Assembly: GCF_022376445.1 (NCBI RefSeq)
Contig: NW_025955193.1
Location: 1 to 61,130, forward strand
Source: Fomitopsis serialis
Lineage: Eukaryota; Basidiomycota; Agaricomycetes; Polyporales; Fomitopsidaceae
Length of the DNA stretch: 61,130 bases
Direction of reading: 5' to 3'
The translations under genes and the position numbers were made by a program. Below, in pieces: positions 45,911-58,400 of this stretch; the stretch's first letter is position 1, and each line of letters opens with the position of its first letter. The notes under the pieces are model-generated. The model made no database searches, had not been told where the DNA came from, and saw nothing but the letters and a program-made list of their open reading frames with translations.

Positions 45911-46758
45911 GGCATGGAACGTCTGTATAACGTAGGTGGAACATATCATAGACATTAAAATACTTCATTACATAAGCCACGCAGAAGCGCGCTGCGGCTG
46001 CAGCCTTTTGAGTTGACTACTTCTGCAACTTCACCGCAACCTTATGGTCTTCGCAAGGCTCAGGGCTTGGACTTGAAAAACACTCCAAGTATCACCTATA
46101 CGCTGCCCAAGAACTAATTGCCATCTCACTACATCTGGATACTGGTATTGCATGTCTAGCTGGATCGGACGCCAGCCGCCACAAACACTACGTCTGCTTA
46201 CGTCTGTGAGGCTTTGAAGTCTCGAGGGCCCACGAGGTAGCCGCCGGGTTGCCCGTCGAGCTGCGCAGTCCTCACGCGCGCCCAGGAAGTGGCTATCCCC
46301 GTCTCTGAATGAGGAACGACTCCGGATCCAGCGCGAGGAAGGCGTGGGAGGCGGTCAGCGGGCGAGCCCTGTAGCGGCCGCGGAGAGTGGCCAACTATTC
46401 GTTTCTAGAGGAAGTCGGCGACCGGAGGAGTCGGCGAGAGAAAGACAGCAGAGGCACCTCTATGTACAAGCCCGGGGGTGGGCGGAGTACGCGAGCGAGA
46501 GAAAGAAACTGAGAGACCAATGTAAGGATCTGTAGGCCTCCCGGAAGACACTCGTCAGGCCTGCCGCCAGGGCCCTCACAGCATGTAACAATGCCACGCC
46601 TCGAACTCTATCAAACCAACTGAGCACTTCTGTCCAGGATCCGGGCCGACATGTGTGCATATGTGTATGGACTCGCAGCGATGTGACATGGACACTCCAG
46701 CATGGAAGAATCACAGCTTCAGGTATGCATACCATACATATAATGGAATACGTACATC
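45911..46758. other. Intergenic region
   Basis: No gene is supported. A 63-codon Arg/Glu-rich frame at 46344-46535 has no motif. Confidence 0.45.
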
Positions 46759-46760
46759 TA

Positions 46761-47046
46761 CTGTAACGTTTCGACCATAGGTTCGGTCACAGGTCGCACC
46801 CTCCCTCGAACTAGGGTTTCAGTTGATATGTCACAGGTCACAGAGGGGTCCGAACTCAGTATTCCCGTCGGCGGTCACAGGTATACAAATGCACTTTCGG
46901 GCCTGCGACGCAGTGCTTGCAAAGGCGGTCACCGGCGAACTATCCAAGTTCTGTGTTCACAGGTCACCAGGCCCTGTGAACTGGGGATTTCGCCAGTTCG
47001 TTGGTCACAGGTCACACCCCGCGAACCTATGGTCGAAACGTTACAG
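46761..47046. mobile_element. Tc1/mariner-type MITE
   Basis: The element is 286 bp with perfect terminal inverted repeats of about 25 bp beginning CTGTAACGTTTCGACC. It is flanked by TA on both sides (46759-46760 and 47047-47048), the mariner-type target duplication. It has no coding capacity. Inside are about six copies of GGTCACAGG or close variants, an unusual internal motif array. It is inserted between eIF4G copies 3 and 4. Confidence 0.88.
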
Positions 47047-47048
47047 TA

Positions 47049-47502
47049 ATCCGTGCTGCCACCAGTGAGTAAATTCGACTGGAAGGCATCCTCAGCGATC
47101 ATGTCTTAGACGTGGATGACCGTCAGAGCAGGGCTTTTTGCTCAGAGGCTTTTGACGATCTGAGCGCGGGTCAGCTTCTGAGCTTCCTAATGAAAAGGAT
47201 CCTTCTGTCAGATGAACACGAGGACCAGGTGCACAACCTCAACGCGCAAGCCTGGCCTGCACCACCTGTTATTCTCCACGTATCGTCGTTGACTGCGGTT
47301 TGATAAAGTTCTAGCCGGGTGGTTATATGACAGTCGAACGTGCGGTGTGCGAAACGCAGCTTCCCACCACATCGACTTTCCTCGTCCACCAATACCCCAC
47401 TGTCTAGTGTAAGGAAAACCACTCGTTCACAGAGGAGTCTCAGCTTTCTACGTGCGACGCCGATGTGCCTGACTTACTCCCGTAGCACTTGTCAGAATCA
47501 GA
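47049..47502. other. Upstream region of eIF4G copy 4
   Basis: It shows little similarity to the region upstream of the intact eIF4G, so the duplicated block starts close to the ATG. No gene is seen. Confidence 0.45.
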
Positions 47503-50500
47503 ATGAGCAAATCCTCGACACCAACGGCATCCAAGCCATCGCCCCAGCTCCCGTCCAAGTCAGCTCGGGCCAAGGGCCCATCGCAGTCGGCTGCCTCAGC
47601 CCCCTCGCCACATTTCGCAATAGGCGCGCCGAGCCAGGGCCGTCCGCGACCGATTTATCCAGTCAAGGACGTAGCATTTCAGGACGGCGTCGCAGGCGCA
47701 CGAAGCCTGACGAACGTTGTGAAGTCAGGTATAGTACTGTCTATTGTCTCTCGTGACGGTACTGATGAGGTGTCAGCGTCTGCTGTAACAGTCGGTTCGA
47801 TGAGCGACGTCTCTGCATCTATTTCTTCGTCTCCTGCCTCAGTCCCTGAAATCAAGTCGGCGACGGTATCTTCTTTTGGCACCGTCCCAGCGCCATCCGC
47901 CTCTGCCCCGAATGGCAAGTCAGCCGGCTCGTCCACACAACCTACGTCTACCACGACCCAGCCCAAGTTCGATGTCAAGAAGCTTTTCAACAACCCGAGC
48001 AGCGTGCCGCCCGTATCTAGCGTGCCTTCGCAGGCGCCTTCTGACGTTGCCTCTCCATCGACCCACCCCTCACCTCTGCCGCACGCCTCACCCTTACCGA
48101 CACATGCCCAGGCACAGCCGTCTCAGATGGGCGCTCACCCATACCCCCATTACGGCGGCGGGCAGCTAAGACCTCAGCAGAATGGCGCACCTCCTCAAAG
48201 CGGGCCACCCCGTTCCCCGGTGTTCCCGCGGCAGATGCCTAATGGGCAGATGAATGGCGTGAATGGACGACCAAATGATGGCTCTGCGCCCACGCCTGTG
48301 TCGGCGGGCATGTCGAGTCCGCGGCTGGGTCCCCCGCATGGCGGGCAGCCCCCTGCAGGCATGCCACCCACTTCTCAGCCTGTTCCTCCTCCAGGATGGT
48401 ACGGCGGCTACTACGTGAGTCTCACTATCCCTTTCGCTGACGAATACGCCGAGTAACTTGCTTCCTCGTTCTTCAGTATGGACCATACCCCGGCATGCCA
48501 TCGGAAGCTTATATATCCTACACGCCGTGGGTGCAGCCGCACGTCGGCACACCTCACCAACAACCGCAAGGCCTACCTAGTCCGCCCCAGCCTAGTATGT
48601 CAATGTCGCCCCGCAATCCCCCTCATCAACTGCACGCCCCTGGCACGCCGACGATGGCGCCGGCCATGCCCAACACGGGCCATCCTCCACATCCCACCCC
48701 GTCGCCACACACGCATACATCGTCCCTGTCCTCTGTGTCCTCGCCCCCACCTACACCATCATCTGCTGGACCTTGAAACCGCCTAAATACGCTCGCACCG
48801 ACGTTCCAGCCACGGGCATCGAAGGCCAAGATCACGTCGTCGGACGGCACGGAGAGGGACGCGGAGAAGAAGGTCAAGCAGCAGGCGGAGGAGAAGATCA
48901 AGCAGCAGGCAGAGGAGAAGCTGAAGAAGGAGAGGGAAGCCGAGGAGCGGAGGAAAGCTGAAGAGGATCGTGCACGGAAGGAGAAGGAAAGGGAAGAGGA
49001 GGAGCGGAGACGGAAGCAGGAGGAGGAGGCTCGCAAGGAAGCGGAGAAGGCTCAGCCGCAGGACAAGGGAATTTTCAGGATAGACACTGCTGTGACAGCG
49101 GGGGAGACATCCAAGAAGCGGCGTGCTGGCCCTCTCGACCTTTCTTCTACTCGCAGCCAACCCGTCGCCCAGCCCCTCCCTTCCGCCCTGGCCACCGCGC
49201 GGACCATTGAAGATCTTGGCAGCGTGTCGTACCCCGAGGGTATCAAGGGTCCCAAGGTCGAGCTCAACATGAACGCCAAACATGGCAAGTTCAGGTAAGA
49301 GCCCTCTTTTGCAGCGTGTATGTACGCATCACTGACACTTGATCTTAGGTACGACCGTGACTTCCTCGTGCAGTTTATGAAGATCTGCAAGGACAAGCCT
49401 GACAACCTCCCGCCACTCGATGCCATCGGTCTCGAGCCATCTGAGCAGGGTGCCTTGCTGTCTGCTGCGCCGCGGTTTCCTGGTCGCCTTCCTCCATAGT
49501 AGAGCGTGCAGCCCAGCAGCGCTCGAAGTGCTTCTTGCACCGATTCAGCAGCAATCTATGGAAAAGCTGTCCTCCCGCAATAGACTTGCCCTCCGCGTCC
49601 CTGACGGCCTCATCCCGAACCCCAGGGCTGATCTTGCCCATCATTCTGCGACACAGGAGTGCATACATCGCAGACGAGGTAAGATCATTGGTTGCTGTGT
49701 CGTACACAAGGCGGACGATCTTGCTGAGCGATCGACAGTCATGTTCATCCTTAAACATGTTTGCACACACGACGATTTGGTCTGAGATCGAGTCGAAGGA
49801 TTCCATGGTAAGTCCGTTGAGCAACGCACGGACCTTGCTGGAAAGCAGCTCTAGCGAGTGCAGGTCGACTTCGTACTGCTGCTCGTCAAGGCTCGTCAGA
49901 TGCAATTGATGCACGAGGTACTCGGGTGGCACAGCGTCAGCCTGCAGCGATGACAATCCGTGCAACGAGCGATCAGGTCCACCCCTGTTCGCCTCTCCAC
50001 AGTCGACATCCCGCTTGCTGACAATCGCGCTGGGACCGTCTTGACTGGACGGGCGGACCATGGGAGATGGTAGTGCGCCGAACTGCGTGCCAACACTCGC
50101 CTGTTTGAAACGGTCCTCGCTGGTCTTGATGCCCGGCGTCGCGAACTTGCCCATGGTGAAACTGCCACTCGGACCATTGAGATTTGAAAGACCAAGGCCC
50201 TGCAGCTGGCGCGCGGAGTTCGGAGGCGGCGGGCCCATGGCGGACGCCGAGCGCCGTTGCGAACCACCACGACTCATCGGGACACCAGCGGCAGAGTCTC
50301 GGCCTCATTAAGTTCATGGGCGAGCTGTTCAAGATGCAGATGCTTACAGAGCATATCATGCACAAGTCCATCAACGAACTTCTGGCCAACGTCGAAGACC
50401 CCGAAGAAGAGGAGATCGAGGGGCTGTGTTTACTGTTGACCACTGTCGGCTTGCAAATCGACACGCCGAATGCCCGTCGTCACATGGATGGCTACTTCGC

Positions 50501-51665
50501 ATGTATGAGAGGGCTTATGAACAAGCCGAACGTCAATCTGCGTATGCGAACTATGCTCCAGGTAGATTTACACGCCTCAAAGTCTGCGTCGCAACTAATT
50601 TGAACACAGGACGTCATTGATCTTCGTGATCACAAATGGCTAGCTGACGATGAAACTGCTGTTTCTGATTCTGCTGCTACTACTCACATGCAAGATACAG
50701 TAATCGCCGCAAGGGAAGAATCAGGTTACTCGCACGTATCTGAGGCGTTCTGTGGTGAGTTTCTATGCAGCGGTCATGGTTCCCACCTGTCGGATGTCGA
50801 TGCCGATGGCTGGTCCGATGTCCGAGCCCCCACCCTTCCCAGTATCCGTACGATATCGAGCTCGGAGGTGGAGGTGGGCGGTCCATCCCCATCCACCGAG
50901 GCCAGCGGAGTAGCATTCGAAGCGGACAAGTCAGCAAACATCCCTGCAAAGGATCAGCAGCAGCAGGAGGCCCTGTCGTCATGGGTACTCTCGAGCGTGG
51001 CTTCAGAGTCGATGGACAGTCCCAAGTACGCGATAGAGTATGCTGCGGCAGAGTCCGAGTCATCGCAAACCTACTGTCGCAAGGCAAGTGTGGGAGCTGC
51101 CCATACAGTTGTACCGGAGGGAAATTCTACGACCGCGGAGGAGCCGAGTCCCGGTATCCGACGAAGACTCGGGCCCCCTCAATCGGATCTCGGAGCGCTG
51201 TCCATATTCGACGTTCATACCCCCAATGTCAACCGCCTCCGCATGACGCCAATGACTGAGCAGCTCAAGTTGCAGCTCAGCGACAACTTAAAGGGGTTCT
51301 TCGAAGTGCGGGACCTGGACGAGGGCGAGGCGTATTGTCGCAAACTTTCGTCGAGGCACAGGTGGCGCCTCGTCGATATGCTTGTGTTATACGCTGTCGT
51401 CTCCGCTAGGGCAGTGGATGCGCGGCTCGTGGGTGACCTGTTCGCGCGTGCTGCAAAGCAGGACTTCATCTCGCCAGATGCTTTTGATGACGGGTTTTCA
51501 CCAACTCTAGAGAACCTTCACGTCTTCGCATTGCATACGCCGAATGCTGCGAGCATTCTTGCCGTTATGTTAAAGAAGGCGCAGCTCGATAGTGCACGAC
51601 TGCACACTTTGATCCGTAGAACCGCAGGCAGTGACTATGATATGCTCGTCGGTCTCCTACTGTAA
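47503..51665 (+). pseudogene. Rearranged eIF4G copy 4 with internal inversion
   Basis: Plus-strand parts follow the parent's exon order. Exon 47503-48414 (MSKSSTPTASK...) is followed by an intron nearly identical to the parent's, then exon 48477-49294, broken by a TGA at 48774-48776 and by two in-frame-looking deletions around the coiled coil. Exon 49349-49453 still holds YDRDFLV. Then 49454-50289 is inverted: it encodes, on the minus strand, the SRGGSQRRS linker and the first half of a diverged MIF4G. At 50290 the plus-strand MIF4G resumes (SLGLIKFMGELFKMQML) to 50561, and after a 48-nt intron 50610-51665 encodes a diverged but open MA3-like end (GFFEVRDLDEGEAYCRKLS). No full-length eIF4G can be made. 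Confidence 0.85.
49454..50289 (-). other. 836-bp inverted segment inside eIF4G copy 4
   Basis: The left junction joins GAGCAGGGTGC to the end of a segment that reads AQQTARQ on the minus strand. The right junction joins GACACCAGC to GGCAGAGTCTCGGCC. Turning the block round restores both the parent-like SEQGAGVPMSRGG and the MIF4G-like SLGLIKFMGEL reading, so the inversion is balanced, with at most 1-2 bp of junction homology. Confidence 0.8.
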
Positions 51666-54600
51666 ATGTTACCTTGAATGTCTTGTCACGAAACTTCGTA
51701 TCCCCGGGGCCGCCAATGTTATGATTTGGGCTTCAATTCTCATCCTCACGTATGCCAACGCCTCGCCGTACAAAACATATGTATAGCTTGTTCAACTGTC
51801 CACGTAAGTCGGAAACCTTTGCTATCGGGCAAGTTTCCGGAATCATCACAGAGCCATGCCTACTCATCTTGGTAGTGGAGACGGGGTGTCGGATTCGGAG
51901 GAGGCACCGATGTTGAACTTGAAGAAGCCTACACTCCGTAACAGAAGTACTGCCGATAACGTACGCCAAGTGAAGCGAGCTGGGCGACTCAGAGCCATTG
52001 GTGTATAGGCGGAAGATGGCTACACTTGTGTATCACGGCAGAGAAACAAGGCAAGTTGTCACGGTTTCAGGATACGAAACATCCGGCTGAGTACTACTAG
52101 ATTTTCTTCAGGCTCGCCACTAGTGTACTGCAACGTATCGCTCGTTGAGCGAAACCATGAAGCTCAGAAGAGAGAAGATGGGGCGGACGTCATAAATTCT
52201 CATGTGGCAAAACCGCCATCCGAGCCAGAGGTGCAGTTATTAGCGGTTGTGGTGGTTCTTGCACCGTAAGTACATCGTACATTGACGAGGAAAAGTCGTG
52301 CTGGCGGCTGAAGAGGACATTGCAAAGATCAAAATGCCTTTCCACAAGAAGTTGTACATCATCGTCGCACATTGCCCTGTGGATACGCGCCGAGGTAGAC
52401 GTGCCCGCTGATTAGTCGGTACAATATTAATGTCAATATTGAATGCCCGAGTCGCACGCGCGTATGTGGCGGAAGCGAAGCGCTCGACGTTCCAGAGTGA
52501 TCGGCAACAGCCGGAATGTATGATCGGCTCTTGATCGGTTCCGACTCGGAACTGTCGACGTCGCGGCTCCGAGCACAGTAACTTCATTAGTAACTTAGTA
52601 TTGGTCACCGAAGCAGAAGCTGGATGAATCCGTTCACAGTTGGTACTTCATTTGGTATCCTCAGGTTGACTAACGGAGTGGCATACTTTCCAGATCTTTT
52701 CAGGTTTCTACTGCGTACAGTCGGAAAGACAACGGAACAGAAGGGGTAGGTACTGTGGTATATGCGAACAGATGCGTAACCCAAGGAGAATCTGTATGAC
52801 AAAATGACCCTGTGATTGAAAGGAGGTGAGTGATTGTATGATTACAACACGAAATACCACAAATATTCATATCAGAGAGAGTTTCACGTCCCTGCTTAAG
52901 CAGGCAACATGGTCATTCGGGCACCCCAGGCGTTCACAGAAACACTGCGGTCTCCCATCGGATGATGTCGGTTCGTTTTCCATCACGAGTGTAATGATCA
53001 GGGTGCTGTAGCGACTCACCTTGCAACGTAGAATTTGAATGTGTGACTCCATACGAGGGGATCCGTACTCTACGGGTGTCGTCTGCCCTAAGCCACATGG
53101 AACTGAAGGCTTAAGGTCTGGCGCAGTGACCAAGAACACAGACTCCTGGTGATAGATCAGCTGAGTCTCCAAGCTATGATATTCTCGTAGGACTGACCGA
53201 AGGCAGTAAAAGTGGGCACCTAGAAGACCGCGTTAACCGTACACCGGGGAAAACACTAAATCAGACGGTCGATGCGACGGTGATGCGTGGACCGCAACCC
53301 AGTCATAGGTTGGTTACGGGGGCGCAGGCACGGAATTCGGTGCTTTGGATATGCTGCGGAAGGCCAGCTCCCCAAGGGTCCACTGTAGCCTGGGCAAAAA
53401 GTGAGCATATGACCAGAGATAGACAGGAAGCACTCAGGTATGGGCCGTTGATTTTTGTCGCATTGTGTAGAAATAGAGCGCGTCCAAGTTGCGGACGGTA
53501 GCATGAGCCCCGACTCGATGCCGGTTGTCGAGTGGAGCGACTGTACAATACCTCTATATATGCGACGGCTCGGGCGGGCGTCACAGGCTTCGCGGCGCAG
53601 AGGTTGTAGGCCCGGCAGATCCGCAGCTGACTCCTGGATCGGCGGAAGTAGACGATGACTTGCTCTAGCAAGCGAACGGTTCCGCGAGCGGCCAGGAGCA
53701 CCGTTGGTTCTCGGGGTTCTTGCTCGTGTTCAAGACACTCAACGTCACGGTCCGGCGTGCATCGGCAAGCAACATAATTTGTGAGGTTCAGTTCGATGTA
53801 TATAGTACATGAGGTTGTGAAAACGTTCCATAGCGAGGCCGGAAATTAATTGAATCATAACAATTCACGGCTCGCAACACCCTCGCTCTAGTTCCCAACT
53901 CGGAAGTCCATTGGCGGAAGGATTTCAACAGCTCATACGACGCATATCGTGGCATAGCTGGTGTGTCATGAGCGAGGCCATTTCCCTGACACTGTCATTG
54001 TCAACAGTTGCTTCGTCTCAGAATATGCTGTTTAAAGTTAGCAACCTCTCAGCGGAGCCGTGTCATACCTCGGGAACGTCCCTTCGGTGCCGCAGCCAAA
54101 GCCGATCGTAAGACGCCTTTCCTCCTCCGGCGGCGTCGGACGAAGTTGACCCTGACCTTCACTTCTACTTATCCCCGAACTCAAGTAGCACGCAATGGAA
54201 GATTTAGAATACATTGAAGTACCATAACGATAGACAGGTACATGCCGAGCCATCGCCAATTGGACTAGGGCCTTTAGCCTACCAATTGGTCACCCGGCAC
54301 CACAAAATGTTCTATATAGCCTGGGGTGATCAACAGCACTGCGATATAGCTGGATAGCGTTGCGACGCCGATGACTCCTAGGCCGCGTGAGTGGTGTTGT
54401 TGGGAATGAAGTAAAGACGCTTCGCGTGACTCGCCATGACGGCCTTCAGAACACCGCCAGACGAAGCGGGAGATTCTGTCGGCCTACGAGCATGAGTCGT
54501 GCCAAACACGTACTAACTAGTAGGGTCGTACGCGTGCCGAGAGTCATGCGGAGAGTAAGAAGGGCAATTCCCCTTTGAACCTGTGAACGAGCGAGGCTTT

Positions 54601-56290
54601 GGGCCGTAAGCATGACGGCTGACTAGGGCACTGGCATATGGCACGAACGACGAGCCTTCACCATAATCTATGGCGTATGCTGCGCTCGTTCTACGTCCTG
54701 CCCTCCAGCACCCCGATTTTCAACGCCGAATGGCTCGGGACCACCTGAGTCGATGGAGTCTGAGCGAAGGCGGAAAGGCGCACGAACGTGACAGCATGCC
54801 GCGCACCTCTACAATCCCCACTCTGCCGCGTCCTGCAGTCACCTCCTGGGGAACAGCTAGCTTGAACACTTGCGGTGCTCGGTCCTTAGGGATCTGCCTG
54901 CAGCCCCCTCACCAGCGATTCCGGCGCTGTACCGTTGACTTGTCAAGACAGAGTCGAGTCGGCCCCATTGTTATCCACCTCGTATCGGGCACCTCCTCCT
55001 TGAGCCCAGCCACTCGACCCGGCCACCACAGTTTTGCCAACGCCGTCCATTTCGACGACGAGCCGTTCATCCCCCGCCAACATCTAACTTGCTTCCTCCT
55101 GTGTGCTGAGCTGCCCTCCCACATACTATCTGTCTACTCGTCTCGGAGACCGCGTCATTACGCCCCCATCTCGAGAGACCCCCCTCAGTGCTGGAGGCCT
55201 TCCGACCGCGCCACGACCGCAGCCAGCGCTGGCTCGGAACGATGACCTCCCGCATCCCGCGGGGCGACTAGAGTGATGACGAACGCCGCAACGACCAGGA
55301 AGCCAGAGGTAGTGTGAGTCACCCTGCTCTGTTTCTATGGCCCATGGGTGGATGATACGCGGCATCGTCTCGGAGCCTGTGCCGATGTCACCGCGCCCGC
55401 GGACTTGGCCTTCGGCGATTGCACATCTATCTCGCAAGCACCGTGACATCATATAGTGATGTGCATCTGTACTGTAGAGAAAGTCTTTGGGCAGACAGAG
55501 CGATCGCTAATCGAGAGCCATACCATGCAGTGCCTGAGTAGGCAGTGATCGAGCCAAGTCAGAGTCGGACGGTCCGAGAGAGAACACATTGTCGCACCTT
55601 CTCACCCCGCCAGGCTCGTCGTAGACCCGGAATGCACTGACCTCTGTGGCAGCACATACAGAGGCACGGCGACTCCGTCTGCATATCCTGGAACAACATT
55701 GTAAGCAACAATATTTTATGCAGGATAGGCTCAGCTGACAGCCATCACCATATCGCTAGACACGCATTTTCAGGACAGTGGATCTGGCCTTCAAGCGTAC
55801 CAGCAACACTTAGAGCACGCAGCCACAATCACTGGCTTGAGCCCAGTGTTCTCCCACTGATGCTGTGAGGCGCGAATAGCTCGCGCACTGGGACGAGACT
55901 GGCTGAGTCCTTCGGCGCGCGGGTCTACTAAGATGAGTAACCTGGCGACAACGAAAATAGCTCGATTGATCACTGACATGCATAGTACGCAGCCTGAGCT
56001 GGCTCTTGGGATCACTCGACCACTGGTGGGACTTTGCCAGGTCGCAAACTGGAGAGATTCTTGCCCGCGATCCCGATTGCCTGCTCAGTGCCGAGGCCTG
56101 ATATACAGCGTTCCAACGCCGTTACCCATGTACTTGTCCACATGACTTTGAATGGCGGATAAGTATTTGACGGATCTGGAAGGTGCCCTTCCGAATGAGG
56201 AAGGTCCTGTACTTCACTCTGCGCTCCTTGCTCTTCCTGTCACGTATTGAAACACCGCCGCGGCTTCTGAGCAGCTCCACTCTGTCCGCT
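51666..56290. other. Gene-poor region
   Basis: About 4.6 kb without a supported gene. A minus frame at 52867-53172 and a plus frame at 54670-55245 (191 codons, Ser/Pro/Arg-rich) are the longest, and neither has a recognised motif. No tRNA, repeat array or terminal inverted repeats were noticed. Confidence 0.4.
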
Positions 56291-56300
56291 GTATATAAGG
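56291..56300 (+). promoter_or_regulatory. TATA box with downstream CT-rich initiator
   Basis: GTATATAAGG is followed 35-70 bp later by a CT-rich tract (about 56336-56366), the usual basidiomycete core-promoter layout. It probably serves the 7-TM gene, implying a 5' UTR of about 260-300 nt. Confidence 0.4.
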
Positions 56301-56621
56301 CGAGGCTGAACTGCTCTCGTGCATGACAACATTATCCCCCTCTTCCCTTCCCTCATCCTCTCACTCAGGCTGTCGAACGGCAAGAGACTGGCGCGTGCCC
56401 CTCGAGCTCGAATCAAGACGCACCCCCTTCCACCTCATGCGCTGTAGCTCGTGGCTCCAGTATACACCCTTCAGGCTCTCAGGCCCCCGGGTCTCATAGG
56501 GGGCCTCAATTTTCGTAGGAGGTAAGTACTGTACATCCAGCAACTTGACTCAGTCGTGAATGCTTAGTAATCGTGGCCTCGCTCCATTTCTGGAAGGTCT
56601 TGGCAGGCTTGGCCGCTACGG

Positions 56622-58400
56622 ATGAGCGAGCGCCTAGCTGGCTCCTCGAGCGGACACCCACTCTCGTCGCCCATCCCTCTGGCCTTCGCGAGGCTCTGCC
56701 CGTTCTGCTCACGGCCCCCACACGACTTGTAAACATACCAGCGGCGCTTGGCTTCAGCTCAGATCCCTCATCCCGAGCAATGGGACGCTCGCGGCGCCTC
56801 GTCCTCTTGCTATCGGTCTCCAAATATGTTCTGGCGTCGAATGTCACCAGAGGGTACGCCTCAGTGTCTGCCGCTGCTACACGCCATCCTGACTGCTCGT
56901 AGGTCCGAGATAGATCCCATACTCCAGTATCGACCTGTCTTCGCCCGTTCGCTCCCTGTCCAGCTCCTCGTGAACGGGATAGTGCTCACGCTCATGGCCG
57001 TCCTCCTCCTGCAACTCATCTTCACCGCGCAGTACCACTTCCGCCTCGCACCGGTCAACTACGCATTCCAGTTTGCCGGCGTGTGCATGCTCCTCACCAA
57101 TGCCATTGCCTCGCTGCACGTCATCATGTCGACCGTCTCCGACGAGAGCAAGACCTGGCCGTACATGCTCAACTACGTCGCCGTCGACCTCCCACCGTCG
57201 GGGAGCGAGGGCTGGTCGACCGCAATGCTCATGGGGTGGCTCTTCATGATGGCCGCTACGGGGCTGCTCATCCAGGCCACGCATATTCAGTTCCTCGGTC
57301 TGCTCTTCCCCTCCAAGCTCGAGAAGCGCCTCATCTTCTGGCTCCTCGGGCCCCTGGCCGCGACATCCGCGGTCATGCAGCTCATCCGCGTCATCGACAC
57401 CTTCGCGGTCGCGCGCACCGCGATCGCGATCCAAAACGTGTGCAACGCGACGCTCTCGCTCCTTTTCACCGTCTCCCTCGCGCTCTGGGGGCTCCTCGTG
57501 AACCGCAAGAACGCGTGGCGCATGGACGGCGGCACGGCCGCGTTCGGCGTCGGCGCGCTCATCCTCGCGGCCATCTCGACCGTCATCTCGCTCGTGTACA
57601 TCCCCACCCGGTTCGAGTTCTCGTGGATGAAGCCGCTCATGTGGAGCGTGATCCTCTGGCAGAGCTTTTTTGGGTGGTGGTGGTGGGTCGGCGCGGGCAT
57701 GGGCGTTGGGGAGCTGGACGAACTGCTGAGCAGGCAGGAGAAGCGGCAGCGCAAGCGCGCGGGGAGGGCGAAAAAGCGTGCACGCGGCGAGCGCGAGGGG
57801 ACGCTGCTCGGCGGGGTGGCACATGCGATGGGGCTCACGCGTAGGAACACGGCGTCGGACCGCACGCCGCCGCCCCCGCCGCCGGAGGTGCAGCCGCAAA
57901 CTGCGTCGGGCGGGGCGAGGGGCGGGTGGATCCTGCGGCATACGAAGGCGTTCTGGATGTTCCTCCGCCACGAGCACCTCACCGCGGCGCGGGCGCAGGC
58001 GGAGGAGTGGGTCGAGCGCGTGAACGAGGTGTACGGGCCCGGCGGGGACCGCGGGTGGGGGTTCGGCCAGTTTGGCGCGGGTGCGCGGCGTGTGGACGCA
58101 CGCGACGCGGATGCGGACGTGGAGACGATCGTGGCGGAGGAAGAGTACGAGATGGAGGAGATGGACGGGCGGGAGCACGTCGTGGTCGAGATGGACGGCG
58201 CGGGGAAAGGTGGTGAGGGCGAGGACGAGGGTGAGGGGAGGGACGGACGGAGAAGGGTGCGCAGGAGAGGTAGGCCGCGAGATGTGGATGGTGCGCGTGA
58301 GCCGGGGAGGGGGGGAGCGCAGGATCCGGGGCGGCCGCGGTCAATGTGGTGGTGGGGCCCGTTCCGCCGGTGGCGACTGCAGGACTCGACAGAGTATTGA
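56622..58400 (+). CDS. Seven-transmembrane protein with acidic/basic C-terminal tail
   Basis: The main exon is open from before 56903 to a stop at 58400. I prefer a start at 56622 (exon 56622-56728, intron 56729-56902 ending CTGACTGCTCGTAG), giving 534 aa with correct phase; a continuous frame from 56748 (550 aa) is the alternative. Seven hydrophobic spans are visible, including LLVNGIVLTLMAVLLLQLIF, LMGWLFMMAATGLLI, LIFWLLGPLAATSAVMQLI, TLSLLFTVSLALWGLLV, GVGALILAAISTVISLVYI and an SFFGWWWWVG segment. A basic stretch (KRQRKRAGRAKKRARGER) follows, then a long charged, Gly-rich tail. The layout is GPCR-like, but I recognise no receptor motifs, so function is unknown. Confidence 0.75.

Noticed and set aside
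46840..47040. GGTCACAGG repeats as a CRISPR-like array
   Set aside because: Repeats are too short and unevenly spaced, and they lie within a eukaryotic TIR element.
54670..55245. 191-codon plus-strand frame
   Set aside because: No motif, Ser/Pro/Arg composition, comparable open frames on the other strand and no splice context.
56877..58178. 433-codon minus-strand frame
   Set aside because: It lies exactly opposite the 7-TM gene and is Arg/His/Glu low complexity; GC-rich third positions keep it open.
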